Positions 1 through 7,801 of a stretch of DNA of 64,000 nt are shown one piece after another. Origin of the DNA: Corallococcus macrosporus DSM 14697 (GTDB taxonomy: Bacteria; Myxococcota; Myxococcia; Myxococcales; Myxococcaceae); the NCBI RefSeq assembly GCF_002305895.1, contig NZ_CP022203.1:6234001-6298000 (forward strand), given 5' to 3'. Numbering within the stretch: the stretch's first letter is position 1; each line of letters starts with the position of its first letter. The translations under genes were made by a program, and so were the position numbers. Below the pieces are notes generated by a model. The model was not told where the DNA came from, ran no database searches, and saw only the letters and a program-made list of their open reading frames with translations.

Positions 1-1
1 G

Positions 2-1693
2 CTGGACGCCATCTACAAGAAGTACTCGGACATCGCGATGCTGTCGAAGTTCTCTGGCGGCATCGGCGTGGCGTACCACCGGGTGCGCGCGCGCGGCTCG
101 CTCATCAAGTCCACCAACGGGCACTCCAACGGCATCGTCCCCTGGCTGAAGACGCTGGACGCCTCCGTGGCGGCGGTGAACCAGGGTGGCAAGCGCAAGG
201 GCGCGTGCTGCGTGTACCTGGAGACGTGGCACGCGGACATCGAGGACTTCCTGGAGCTGCGTGAGAACACCGGCGACGACGCGCGCCGCACGCACAACCT
301 GAACCTGGCCAACTGGGTGCCGGACCTCTTCATGAAGCGCGTGGAGGCGGACGGCGACTGGAGCCTGTTCGACCCGAAGGCCGTCCCCCACTTCACGGAC
401 CTGTACGGTGACGCCTTCGAGCGGGCCTACGCGAAGGCCGAGGCGGACGGCCTGGCCATGCGCAAGGTGAAGGCGCGTGACCTCTACGCCCGGATGATGA
501 AGAGCCTGGCGCAGACGGGCAACGGCTGGATGACCTTCAAGGACATCAGCAACCGCAAGAGCAACCAGACGGGCAAGGACGGCAACGTCATCCACCTGTC
601 CAACCTGTGCACCGAAATCCTGGAGGTGACGAGCCAGGGTGAGACGGCGGTGTGCAACCTGGGCTCGCTGAACCTGAGCCGGATGCTGGTGGACGGGAAG
701 TTCGACTTCGAGCGGCTGCGCGCCAACGCCCAGCTCGCGATGCGGCAGCTCGACCGCGTCATCGACCTGAACTACTACCCCATCCCCGCGGCGGCCTCGT
801 CCAACAAGCGCTGGCGCCCGGTGGGCCTGGGCCTGATGGGCCTCCAGGACGTCTTCTTCCAGCTCAAGCTGGCCTTCGACTCCGCGGAGGCGCGCGCGCT
901 GTCCAAGAAGATCTCGGAGGAGATCTACTTCGCGGCGCTGACCACCTCCTGCGAGCTGGCCGAGCAGTACGGCGCGCACGCGTCCTTCCCGGAGACGCGG
1001 GCGGCCCGGGGCGAGCTCCAGTTCGACCACTGGGGCGTGGTGCCCGAGGACACGGCGCGCTGGGACGCGCTGCGCCAGCGCATCATGAAGCACGGCCTGC
1101 GCAACTCGCTGATGATCGCCATTGCCCCCACGGCGACGATTGCGTCCATCGTGGGCTGCTACGAGTGCATCGAGCCGCAGGTGTCCAACCTGTTCAAGCG
1201 CGAGACGCTGTCGGGTGACTTCCTCCAGGTGAACCGCTACCTGGTGCGCGACCTCCAGGCGCTGGGGCTGTGGAACGAGAACACCCGCAACCGCATCAAG
1301 ATGGCGGAGGGCAGCGTGCAGGACCTCACGGAGCTGCCGGAGCACCTGCGCGCGGTGTACCGCACGGCGTGGGAGCTGCCGATGCGCTCGCTGCTGGACA
1401 TGGGCGCGGACCGCGGGGCGTTCATCGACCAGAGCCAGTCGCTGAACCTCTTCGTGGAGACGCCGAACATCGGGAAGCTGTCCTCGATGTACTTCTACGC
1501 GTGGCAGAAGGGCCTGAAGACTACCTACTACCTGCGCTCGCGTCCGGCGACGCGGATTGCCAAGGCGACGGTGGGTGCGGGTGGCGGCGCCAGCGTGGCG
1601 CAGGCGGCCCCTGCCCCGGTGGCGAAGGCGACCGAGGCCGAGGCGGTGGCCTGCTCGCTGGAGAACCCCGAGGCGTGCGAGGCCTGCCAGTAG
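2..1693 (+). CDS. nrdA: Ribonucleoside-diphosphate reductase, alpha (catalytic) subunit, 5' end outside window
   Basis: Large subunit of ribonucleotide reductase, which makes deoxyribonucleotides from ribonucleotides using the radical held by NrdB. The frame is open from base 2, so the first part of the gene lies before the window; 563 codons are visible. Family motifs can be read: NLCTEI, then CNLGSLNLS with an active-site cysteine, the APTATIASIVGCYECIEP segment, and a C-terminal tail EACEACQ, whose cysteine pair fits the shuttle thiols that re-reduce the active site. A short alanine/proline-rich linker precedes that tail, as is usual for a mobile arm. nrdB follows 75 bases downstream on the same strand, so the two are probably co-transcribed. 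Identification is secure; the missing N-terminus means an ATP-cone cannot be checked. Confidence 0.95.
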   Translation: MDAIYKKYSDIAMLSKFSGGIGVAYHRVRARGSLIKSTNGHSNGIVPWLKTLDASVAAVNQGGKRKGACCVYLETWHADIEDFLELRENTGDDARRTHNLNLANWVPDLFMKRVEADGDWSLFDPKAVPHFTDLYGDAFERAYAKAEADGLAMRKVKARDLYARMMKSLAQTGNGWMTFKDISNRKSNQTGKDGNVIHLSNLCTEILEVTSQGETAVCNLGSLNLSRMLVDGKFDFERLRANAQLAMRQLDRVIDLNYYPIPAAASSNKRWRPVGLGLMGLQDVFFQLKLAFDSAEARALSKKISEEIYFAALTTSCELAEQYGAHASFPETRAARGELQFDHWGVVPEDTARWDALRQRIMKHGLRNSLMIAIAPTATIASIVGCYECIEPQVSNLFKRETLSGDFLQVNRYLVRDLQALGLWNENTRNRIKMAEGSVQDLTELPEHLRAVYRTAWELPMRSLLDMGADRGAFIDQSQSLNLFVETPNIGKLSSMYFYAWQKGLKTTYYLRSRPATRIAKATVGAGGGASVAQAAPAPVAKATEAEAVACSLENPEACEACQ

Positions 1694-1768
1694 GTCTGGG
1701 ACGTTGACGGTTTCGCCGTAGGAAGAACGACTGAGACACCGCGCCGCAGCGCGAGGAGCACGGAAGCA

Positions 1769-2779
1769 ATGCTGTTGAACCCTGGGCTGAATCTCACGCT
1801 GCGCCCGATGGCGTATCCGCAGTTCTTCGAGATGTACCGGAACGCCATCAAGAACACCTGGACCGTGGAGGAGGTGGACTTCTCCACGGACCTGGTGGAC
1901 CTGCGCTCGAAGATGACGGACGCGGAGCGGCACCTCATCCACCGGCTGGTGGCGTTCTTCGCGACGGGCGACAGCATCGTCGGCAACAACCTGGTGCTGA
2001 ACCTCTACAAGCACCTGAACGCGCCCGAGGCGCGGATGTACCTGTCGCGCCAGCTCTATGAAGAGGCGCTGCACGTCCAGTTCTACCTGACGCTGCTGGA
2101 CACGTACGTGCCGGACCCGGCGGAGCGGGCGAAGGCCTTCGCGGCCATCGACAACATCCCCTCCATCCAGCGCAAGGCGCGGTTCTGCATGAAGTGGATG
2201 GACAGCATCCAGGGCCTGGACACGCTGCAGACAAAGGCGCACCGGCGGCAGTTCCTGCTGAACCTCATCTGCTTCGCGGGCTGCATTGAAGGCCTCTTCT
2301 TCTTCGCGGCCTTCGCCTACGTGTACTTCCTGCGCAGCAAGGGCCTGTTGAACGGCCTGGCGGCGGGCACCAACTGGGTGTTCCGGGACGAGAGCGCGCA
2401 TATGGCCTTCGCCTTCGAGTCCATCCAGGTGGCGCGCAAGGAGGAGCCGGACCTCTTCGACGCGCAGATGGAGCGCGACGTGGTGGCCATGCTCCGCGAG
2501 GCCGTGGACTGCGAGACGCAGTTCGCCCAGGACCTCCTGAGCGGCGGCGTCATGGGCCTGTCCGTGCAGGACATGCGAGGCTACCTGGAGTACGTGGCGG
2601 ACCAGCGGCTCCAGATGCTGGGCATGTCGCCCGTGTTCGGCACGAAGAACCCGCTGCACTTCATGGACCTGCAGGACGTGCAGGAGCTCACGAACTTCTT
2701 CGAGCGCCGCGTGTCGTCGTACCAGGTGGCCGTGGGTGTGGGTGCGGCGACCGACGTGGTTCTCGACGCGGCGTTCTGA
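1769..2779 (+). CDS. nrdB: Ribonucleoside-diphosphate reductase, beta (radical) subunit
   Basis: Small subunit that builds the diiron centre and radical used by NrdA. The 336-residue length is slightly short of the usual 340-380. Metal-ligand motifs are visible: the segment YEEALHVQFY aligns with the E-x2-H-x3-Y motif in which the histidine binds iron and the tyrosine carries the radical, and DESAHMAF supplies the late Glu/His ligands. The conserved Tyr is kept, so this looks like a tyrosyl-radical (class Ia-type) enzyme and not a Phe-substituted class Ic one. The start is the ATG after the segment GAGGAGCACGGAAGCA. It ends 95 bases before a gene of clearly different base composition, which marks the edge of the conserved block. 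Confidence 0.95.
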   Translation: MLLNPGLNLTLRPMAYPQFFEMYRNAIKNTWTVEEVDFSTDLVDLRSKMTDAERHLIHRLVAFFATGDSIVGNNLVLNLYKHLNAPEARMYLSRQLYEEALHVQFYLTLLDTYVPDPAERAKAFAAIDNIPSIQRKARFCMKWMDSIQGLDTLQTKAHRRQFLLNLICFAGCIEGLFFFAAFAYVYFLRSKGLLNGLAAGTNWVFRDESAHMAFAFESIQVARKEEPDLFDAQMERDVVAMLREAVDCETQFAQDLLSGGVMGLSVQDMRGYLEYVADQRLQMLGMSPVFGTKNPLHFMDLQDVQELTNFFERRVSSYQVAVGVGAATDVVLDAAF

Positions 2780-3567
2780 GCGGCAGCGTCACTCTTCGTG
2801 GACTAAAAGGCCCACAGACTCGGCACGACTTCTCACACCAAATCCACAATTGCCCAAATCCCAAAGGAAACCCCATGGAACGGTGCTTTGTCATACAGCC
2901 ATTCGATCGAGGCAAGTTCGACAAGCGATATGGGGATACCTATGAGCCTGCCATTAAAGCTTCTGGGCTACTCCCCTACCGAGTCGACCGCGACCCCTAT
3001 GTCACAATCCCCATAGAAGAAATTGAAAAGAACATCCGGGAGAGCCGGGTCTGCCTTGCCGACATAACAACCGACAATCCAAATGTCTGGTACGAAGTAG
3101 GATTCGCAATAGCATCACGAAAAGACGTCGTCCTGATCTGCTCCTCGGAAAGGGAAGGCAAGTTCCCGTTCGACATCCAGCACCGCTTAGTCCTGAAATA
3201 CGGCACGGACTCCGCAAGCGACTGGACGCAACTAAAAGAATCAATCACAGATCGACTACGCGCCATCCTAACGCTTCAAGCCAAAACCGAAACCATCGCA
3301 GAAATGTCTCCAGTCCGTACAACCGAAGGACTGACTCCACACGAAATCGCGGCACTGGTCGTCGTAGCCGAATCGTGCCTGATGCTCGACGCCAGTATTT
3401 CTGATTGGCGTTTCAAGCAAGGAATGAACAACGCGGGGTTCACAGATTTAGCAGCCAGCGTAAGTCTAAGATGCTTAGACCGAAAGCAGCTTGTCACCTG
3501 CAAAAGAGATGAGGATGAAAACGGAGCCCCCTTCATCCGAATTTCTTTGACCAAAGCAGGGGAATCT

Positions 3568-5121
3568 GGGTGTGGCTCCCATACTGATCATGCTGCGCGC
3601 CGTACCTCGGCCCTCTGCGGCGCAAGCGTGAGGTTCATGGCCGCGTCCCACCGTTCCGAGAGCACCAGGGCGCGCAAGTCCAGGATGTGCTGGCCGGACG
3701 CCTCCCTCCAGCGGGCGCCAGGGCGCTTCATGCGCAGGGAGACGAGAGACTTGCAGGTAGCCTCCACGTTGCCGCTGCCAATGGGAAGTCCCCGTGCGCG
3801 CGCCTCGGCATAGTGCATTCGCTCGCCGTGGTTCTCCAGGTAGGTGAGGGCCTCGTGCACCGGTTTGCCGTCACCGAGGACGACATGCCGCTTGCCGCTG
3901 GCGTGCAACGCCATGGCAATGGCCCACGCCGCCCCGGGCGTGTTGAGCAGGGACAGCTTCCATTTCTCACGCAGCGCGGAGGCCGTCTCTTCTCCAGCCA
4001 CCACGCGAGCCGCAGCCCCGAGCTTCTCCATCAGGTGCCAGAAGTCCACCAGACGCACCGGCTTCTTGGCCGCCGGGGCATGGGTGGCCAGCGCCTCGTC
4101 CAGCAAGGCGTGCAACTCAGGGGCACCGTCGGTGAGGACGGCGACGTACAGGCCGCGCCGCCTGGAAACCAGGGCCTGGACGTCGCGGGCCAGGCGTTCT
4201 GCCACCTCTCGGGCCTCGCCCCGTGGCATCCGTCCGTAGCGGATGGTGCCCAGGGCTTCGCCGTGGGCATCATGGAAGGTGAGGCAGGCGGCGTAGGCCA
4301 TGCGCCAGACGACGTCCACCGGGCGCGTGGGGGCGCCCTTGCGAGGGCGGCCCACCGGCCGCTTCTTCGGCTCCTCCATCGGCACGGCCACCCTGTCCAT
4401 GCTGACGCTCACGCCGCGGGTGCCTCGGGGCACTCGCATCTCCTGGGCCAGCACCACCTCCACCCGAGACCGCTGGCCGCCGTACAGCGCTCCCACCTCA
4501 TGCCCCACCCGCTCGAACGAGGCTCGGCAGTAGGGCAGCACGCCCATCTGGCGCGCCGTCGCTTCCGCCTCTCTCGAGGTCCCCCGGGCCAGCAGGTACG
4601 CCATGGGCACTGCCGCCTCGGGCATCCACCCATCGGCCACGCACCCAGCGCGCAGGCTGACGGTGTCCACCGTGGGCCCGTTTCTCACCCCTACCTGTCG
4701 ATAGAGGCTTCGCTCTACTTCGACAGGCCCTTGCCGCGTCTTGTACGTCGCCGTGTACCGGCCGACCCGGGAGTGGAGCTGGCCTGCGAGTTGGAGACGG
4801 GGGGCGTCGACGTCGTAGCCTTGAAGCAACCTCCGCTTCGCATCGCACTGCAACGCCGCGGCCGCCTCATCAATGGCCTTCAACGCGCCTTCCGGGTCCA
4901 CTTCCCCGAAGCTTTTCCCCGCCGCGCCCTCCTGCCGCAGCTTCGCCTCCATGACTTTGAGCAACTTCGCGACTTCCTCGGGTACCTCAAGCATCACCTT
5001 CGACACGCGCACACCTCCGTCGAGATAACCCACCCGAAGGCTCGCACCTTGCCGATGAACAGGCTCGCGACCGCTCGATGGCTTGTTAGCTCACCCAGCG
5101 CTCAGGATCGGATCCAGACCC
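3568..5121 (-). mobile_element. ISKra4-family insertion sequence with 8-bp target duplication
   Basis: A 1554-bp element. Its ends are imperfect inverted repeats: GGGTGTGGCTCCCATACTGA on the left against GGGTCTGGATCCGATCCTGA read inward from the right. The 8-base direct repeat GGGAATCT flanks it at 3560-3567 and 5122-5129. It holds one transposase gene on the minus strand. Removing it together with one repeat copy restores the host gene in frame, which fixes the boundaries to the base. Confidence 0.9.
3588..5006 (-). CDS. ISKra4-family transposase
   Basis: A DDE transposase of 472 residues from the GTG at 5006, chosen because GGAGG lies 7 bases upstream; the frame itself is open further up to 5033. 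The three acidic positions can be read as SMDRVAVP, VLTDGAPELH and GSGNVEATCKSL. The last segment, with RMKRPGARWR following, is typical of the ISKra4 group. The gene runs nearly to the left end of the element, stopping 20 bases inside it. It appears intact, so the element may still be mobile. Confidence 0.9.
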   Translation of the reverse strand: MSKVMLEVPEEVAKLLKVMEAKLRQEGAAGKSFGEVDPEGALKAIDEAAAALQCDAKRRLLQGYDVDAPRLQLAGQLHSRVGRYTATYKTRQGPVEVERSLYRQVGVRNGPTVDTVSLRAGCVADGWMPEAAVPMAYLLARGTSREAEATARQMGVLPYCRASFERVGHEVGALYGGQRSRVEVVLAQEMRVPRGTRGVSVSMDRVAVPMEEPKKRPVGRPRKGAPTRPVDVVWRMAYAACLTFHDAHGEALGTIRYGRMPRGEAREVAERLARDVQALVSRRRGLYVAVLTDGAPELHALLDEALATHAPAAKKPVRLVDFWHLMEKLGAAARVVAGEETASALREKWKLSLLNTPGAAWAIAMALHASGKRHVVLGDGKPVHEALTYLENHGERMHYAEARARGLPIGSGNVEATCKSLVSLRMKRPGARWREASGQHILDLRALVLSERWDAAMNLTLAPQRAEVRRAA

Positions 5122-5339
5122 GGGAATCTTGGCTCATCGACAATCAGTCCAAATTCGACATGAAACTCACCCGCCCCCCCAACACCCACTCGGCGGACGA
5201 CGAGATTCCCTTCTAATTCGAGCAGCAATAGGCTTAAACCAAGGATCGTGATTCTCGAACGGCTCCCCCCTCTCTGCCAACGTGAGTGAGACAGTTCGTA
5301 CCCGGCAGTTTAGTGTGCAGGGCGACCCAGGCAGGGACG

Positions 5340-5747
5340 ATGAGCGCAGTGATGGAAGAGGCTCGGGTCAGGGAGACCGAGGTGGTGGAGAAGGCCAGGC
5401 GCCGAGGTTTCACGGCGGAGTACAAGCTGCGGGTGCTGGCGGAGGCAGAGCGCTGCACGAAGCCCGGTGAAGTCGGAGCGCTGCTGCGCCGGGAAGGACT
5501 GTACTCGTCGCTGCTGAGCGCGTGGCGGCGCCAGCGCGATGCCGGAGAGCTGTCGGCCAACAGCCCGAAGAAGCGCGGCCCGCCGGCGAAGGTGCCCGAC
5601 ACGAGCGCCCGGCGCGTGGCCGAGCTGGAGAAGCAGCTGGCCCAGGCCCAGGTGCGCCTCAAGCGCGCCGAGGCGCTGCTGGACCTCCAAAAAAAAGTTT
5701 CGGAAATCCTGGGCGTGGAACTGCCCAAGCCCGACGAGGAGCCCTGA
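5340..5747 (+). CDS. IS3-family transposase OrfA (helix-turn-helix subunit)
   Basis: A 135-residue protein from the ATG at 5340, preceded by GGCAGGGACG. It has the basic helix-turn-helix region typical of OrfA (FTAEYKLRVLAEAERC, then LLRREGLYSSLLSAWRRQ) and a C-terminal leucine-zipper-like coiled coil (ARRVAELEKQLAQAQVRLKR). A run of eight A residues at 5689-5696 followed by G lies inside the coding region and would allow a -1 ribosomal slip into the orfB frame. The stop TGA at 5745 overlaps the orfB ATG at 5747. Confidence 0.88.
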   Translation: MSAVMEEARVRETEVVEKARRRGFTAEYKLRVLAEAERCTKPGEVGALLRREGLYSSLLSAWRRQRDAGELSANSPKKRGPPAKVPDTSARRVAELEKQLAQAQVRLKRAEALLDLQKKVSEILGVELPKPDEEP

Positions 5748-6751
5748 TGGCCGTGGCGCTGGAGGCCGTCGACGCCCTGGGCGTGGCGCCGGTGTGCAAG
5801 GCCCTGGGCCTGCCGCGCGCCACCTTCTACCGGCAGGCCCAGCCCCGACACGGGCCGGTGCACAGGCCCAGCCCACCCAGGGCTCTCCCGCCGGAGCAAC
5901 GGGCCGAGGTGCTCTCGGTGCTGCACGAGCCGAGATTCGTGGATGCCGCGCCCGCGGAAGTCTACGCGCAGCTCCTCGATGAGGGCCGCTACCTGTGCTC
6001 GGAGCGCACCATGTACCGGGTGCTCGCTGAGAATCAGCAGGTGCGCGAGCGCCGCGACCAGCTGCGCCACCCCAACCACCCGGCGCCCCAGTTGCACGCG
6101 ACGAAGCCCAATGAACTCTGGAGCTGGGACATAACGAAGCTGCACGGCCCGTCGAAGTGGACGTACTTCTACCTCTACGTCGTCCTGGACGTCTTCAGCC
6201 GCTACGTCGTCGGGTGGATGGTGGCCCACCGCGAGTCGGCCACCCTGGCCAAGAAGCTGTTGGCGGCAACCTGCGAGCGCCAGGGCGTGGCGCCCGGCCA
6301 GTTGACGATTCACGCCGACCGAGGCTCCTCCATGACGTCCAAGCCGGTGGCCTTGCTGATGGCCGACCTGGGTGTGACGAAGACGCACTCGCGGCCCTAC
6401 GTCTCCAACGACAACCCCTTCAGCGAGGCCCACTTCAAGACGATGAAGTACCAGCCCGACTTTCCCGAAGGCTTCGGCTGCCTCCAGGACGCTCGCGGCC
6501 ACTGCGGTGACTTCTTCGGCTGGTACAACAACGAGCACCACCACGGTGGCCTCGGCCTGCTGACGCCCTATGACGTGCACCACGGCCTGGCTGCCGAGCG
6601 TCTCGCGGCCCGGCGCGCGGTGCTCGCCGCGGCCTACGCCGCTCACCCCGAGCGCTTCCCTCGCGGTGCACCCACGCCGAAGGCCCCGCCCACCATCGTC
6701 TGGATAAACGACCCCGCTCGGCGCTCCTCCTCACTGGAGGCTGCTCAGTAA
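5747..6751 (+). CDS. IS3-family transposase OrfB (DDE integrase-core)
   Basis: A 334-residue rve-type integrase core. The acidic triad is seen as WSWDITKLHG, HADRGSSMTSKPV and NDNPFSEAHFKTMKYQP, with the D-D-35-E spacing and the trailing Lys expected of the family. The HTH_21-like N-terminal region includes YAQLLDEGRYLCSERTMYRVL. The frame is -1 relative to orfA and is open across the A-run upstream, so an OrfAB fusion by frameshift is likely as in other IS3 members; translation from its own ATG, which overlaps the orfA stop, would give OrfB alone. It appears intact. Confidence 0.92.
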   Translation: MAVALEAVDALGVAPVCKALGLPRATFYRQAQPRHGPVHRPSPPRALPPEQRAEVLSVLHEPRFVDAAPAEVYAQLLDEGRYLCSERTMYRVLAENQQVRERRDQLRHPNHPAPQLHATKPNELWSWDITKLHGPSKWTYFYLYVVLDVFSRYVVGWMVAHRESATLAKKLLAATCERQGVAPGQLTIHADRGSSMTSKPVALLMADLGVTKTHSRPYVSNDNPFSEAHFKTMKYQPDFPEGFGCLQDARGHCGDFFGWYNNEHHHGGLGLLTPYDVHHGLAAERLAARRAVLAAAYAAHPERFPRGAPTPKAPPTIVWINDPARRSSSLEAAQ

Positions 6752-6874
6752 TTTCTCGAACTCACTGTCTCACTTGCGTTGACAGGTTCCGCGGGCCGCG
6801 AGCGCTCGGGGCCCCTCCGCCACCGCACCGAGTGGGAGCGCGCCGAACAGCTGCCGCGCCCCAAGCTGCCGCGC

Positions 6875-7237
6875 TCACCTGGCCATCGAGCGCCAGCCGC
6901 GGGCGGCGTCCCCCAGGCGCGTCCAGTCGCTCGTCCGCCGTCGCACCTCGTCCGCCCTCAGGCCGCACAGGGTCCACAGCGCCAGCGCGAAGGCAATCGC
7001 CTCCCCGCTGAAGTGCTTACGTGGAGAGACGGACGGCGGCACCACGCGCATCACCGCGCCACAGGGATGGCAGCGGTAGCGGCGACAGAGCACCTCCCGG
7101 CATTCCGGCGCCCCGTCCGGAGTCGGCGGGTTGCGCTGCTGGCGCTCGACGAGCCCATGCCCATGGAGGCCCAGCCCACCGCCTTCGTAGGCCCCGCGCC
7201 CACACGCCACGCAGCGCTTCGGCCGGCCCTCGTCCAC
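6875..7237 (-). pseudogene. Truncated zinc-ribbon protein (DUF6431-like, probably transposon-derived)
   Basis: The frame reads MDEGRPKRCVACGRG..., then RYRCHPCGAVMRVVP, giving two CxxC pairs that would form a zinc ribbon, followed by a hydrophobic helix (GEAIAFALALWTLCGL) and ADEVRRRTSDW. Proteins like this (I recall DUF6431) are common in myxobacterial mobile-element debris and normally continue into a helix-turn-helix segment. Here the frame stops soon after GWRSMAR, about 90 bases from the IS3 element, so the C-terminal part is missing. The same frame stays open upstream of the GTG at 7237 (VVRFEGDVKNWPPS), so the true start is uncertain. The family assignment is from memory. Confidence 0.5.
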
Positions 7238-7633
7238 CGAGGGCGGCCAGTTCTTGACGTCGCCCTCGAAACGGACGACTCCTCGGGTGTCCCGGTTCTC
7301 TTTCCGCAGGGTTCCCGGGGCCCGCGTGGAGGGTGTTCCCGCACCCTCTGCGCACCTTTCTCCCCGTCCTCCTGACCGCCTGCTACCTCATCGGGCGTGG
7401 CGCTCCAGTTTCTCGCTGACGATGGGCGAGCGGCGTGACCCCATCACGCAGCCGGCTCGAACTCGGGCCGCGAGCCCTCATCCAGGGTGCTCGTCAACAG
7501 GATCCGAGCGCATTGAGGCGTACGACCACCACAACTGAGTCATGGGTTGTCAGAAGAGGGAATGAGCGGCGGAGGCCTAGGCGGGCAGGCCCTAGTTGCA
7601 TCGGCCGAGACCCGCCCCACTCATGAAGCAGGG
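7238..7633. other. Non-coding or decayed stretch between two element remnants
   Basis: No convincing gene is seen. The left part is the upstream extension of the zinc-ribbon frame. From about 7577 the sequence resembles the stretch near 23045 and belongs to the leader of an IS701-like remnant. GC-rich throughout; no promoter or hairpin stands out. Confidence 0.5.
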
Positions 7634-7801
7634 ATGGACTGCTTCATGAACGCCGCTGCGGTGCAGCCACTTGAAAGATGCTTTCAGCAAATCGGCGAGG
7701 AGGGCCAGCGAAGAGCGTTCGCCCTCAACGCGCTGGGCCTGATGGGAAGGAAGCGCGCAAAATCATGGAGCCCACCGCAACCCAGGCAAGTCCAGACCTA
7801 A
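7634..7801 (+). pseudogene. Remnant of an IS701-type transposase N-terminus, frameshifted
   Basis: The frame starts MDCFMNAAAVQPLERCFQQIGEE and continues RAFALNALGLMG, matching the start of IS4/IS701-type transposases (the RLERYxxxIGEVLG ... YALGLL pattern, from family knowledge). After GLMG the homology shifts to the next frame (KEARKIMEPTATQA, matching a typical RKSMEPIAARA), so a frameshift is present, and the catalytic part is absent. The adjoining leader (7577 onward) is a diverged copy of the sequence at 23045-23160. The remnant ends immediately before the SIR2-like gene. Confidence 0.6.

Larger units (their letters stand above)
2875..5216 (+). pseudogene. Nucleoside 2-deoxyribosyltransferase/TIR-like protein with winged-helix tail, split by an ISKra4-type element
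   Basis: Joining 2875-3567 to 5130-5216 (removing the element and one copy of the 8-base duplication GGGAATCT) gives one 259-residue frame ending in DDEIPF. Residues about 1-100 form a Rossmann-like domain: opening CFVIQPFD, a middle VDRDP, and DNPNVWYEVGFA, where Glu74 sits where nucleoside deoxyribosyltransferases and TIR-like NAD enzymes keep their catalytic Glu. Residues about 140-230 look like a winged helix (HEIAALVV through IRISLTKAGES). Base composition and codon use are AT-richer than nrdB, suggesting transfer. As it stands the product would read into the element and end at 3813 after about 80 foreign residues. The exact reaction is unknown; a role in phage defence is inference. An AAAGGA ribosome site precedes the ATG. 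Confidence 0.8.
5275..6784 (+). mobile_element. IS3-family insertion sequence
   Basis: The element is delimited by imperfect inverted repeats beginning TG and ending CA: TGCCAACGTGAGTGAGACAG at the left, and TGTCAACGCAAGTGAGACAG read inward from the right. It is about 1510 bp and carries overlapping orfA and orfB. I looked for a 3-4 base target duplication and found none (CTC on the left, GGT on the right), so the flanks may have been rearranged. It lies directly after the broken deoxyribosyltransferase-like gene and abuts a truncated zinc-ribbon gene. Confidence 0.85.

Noticed and set aside
3687-5216. A 509-codon plus-strand frame over the ISKra4 element
   Set aside because: Antisense to the transposase except for its last 29 codons, which are the true end of the interrupted host gene.
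5272-6787. Target duplication of the IS3 element
   Set aside because: Bases outside the two ends (CTC and GGT) do not match at 3 or 4 positions.
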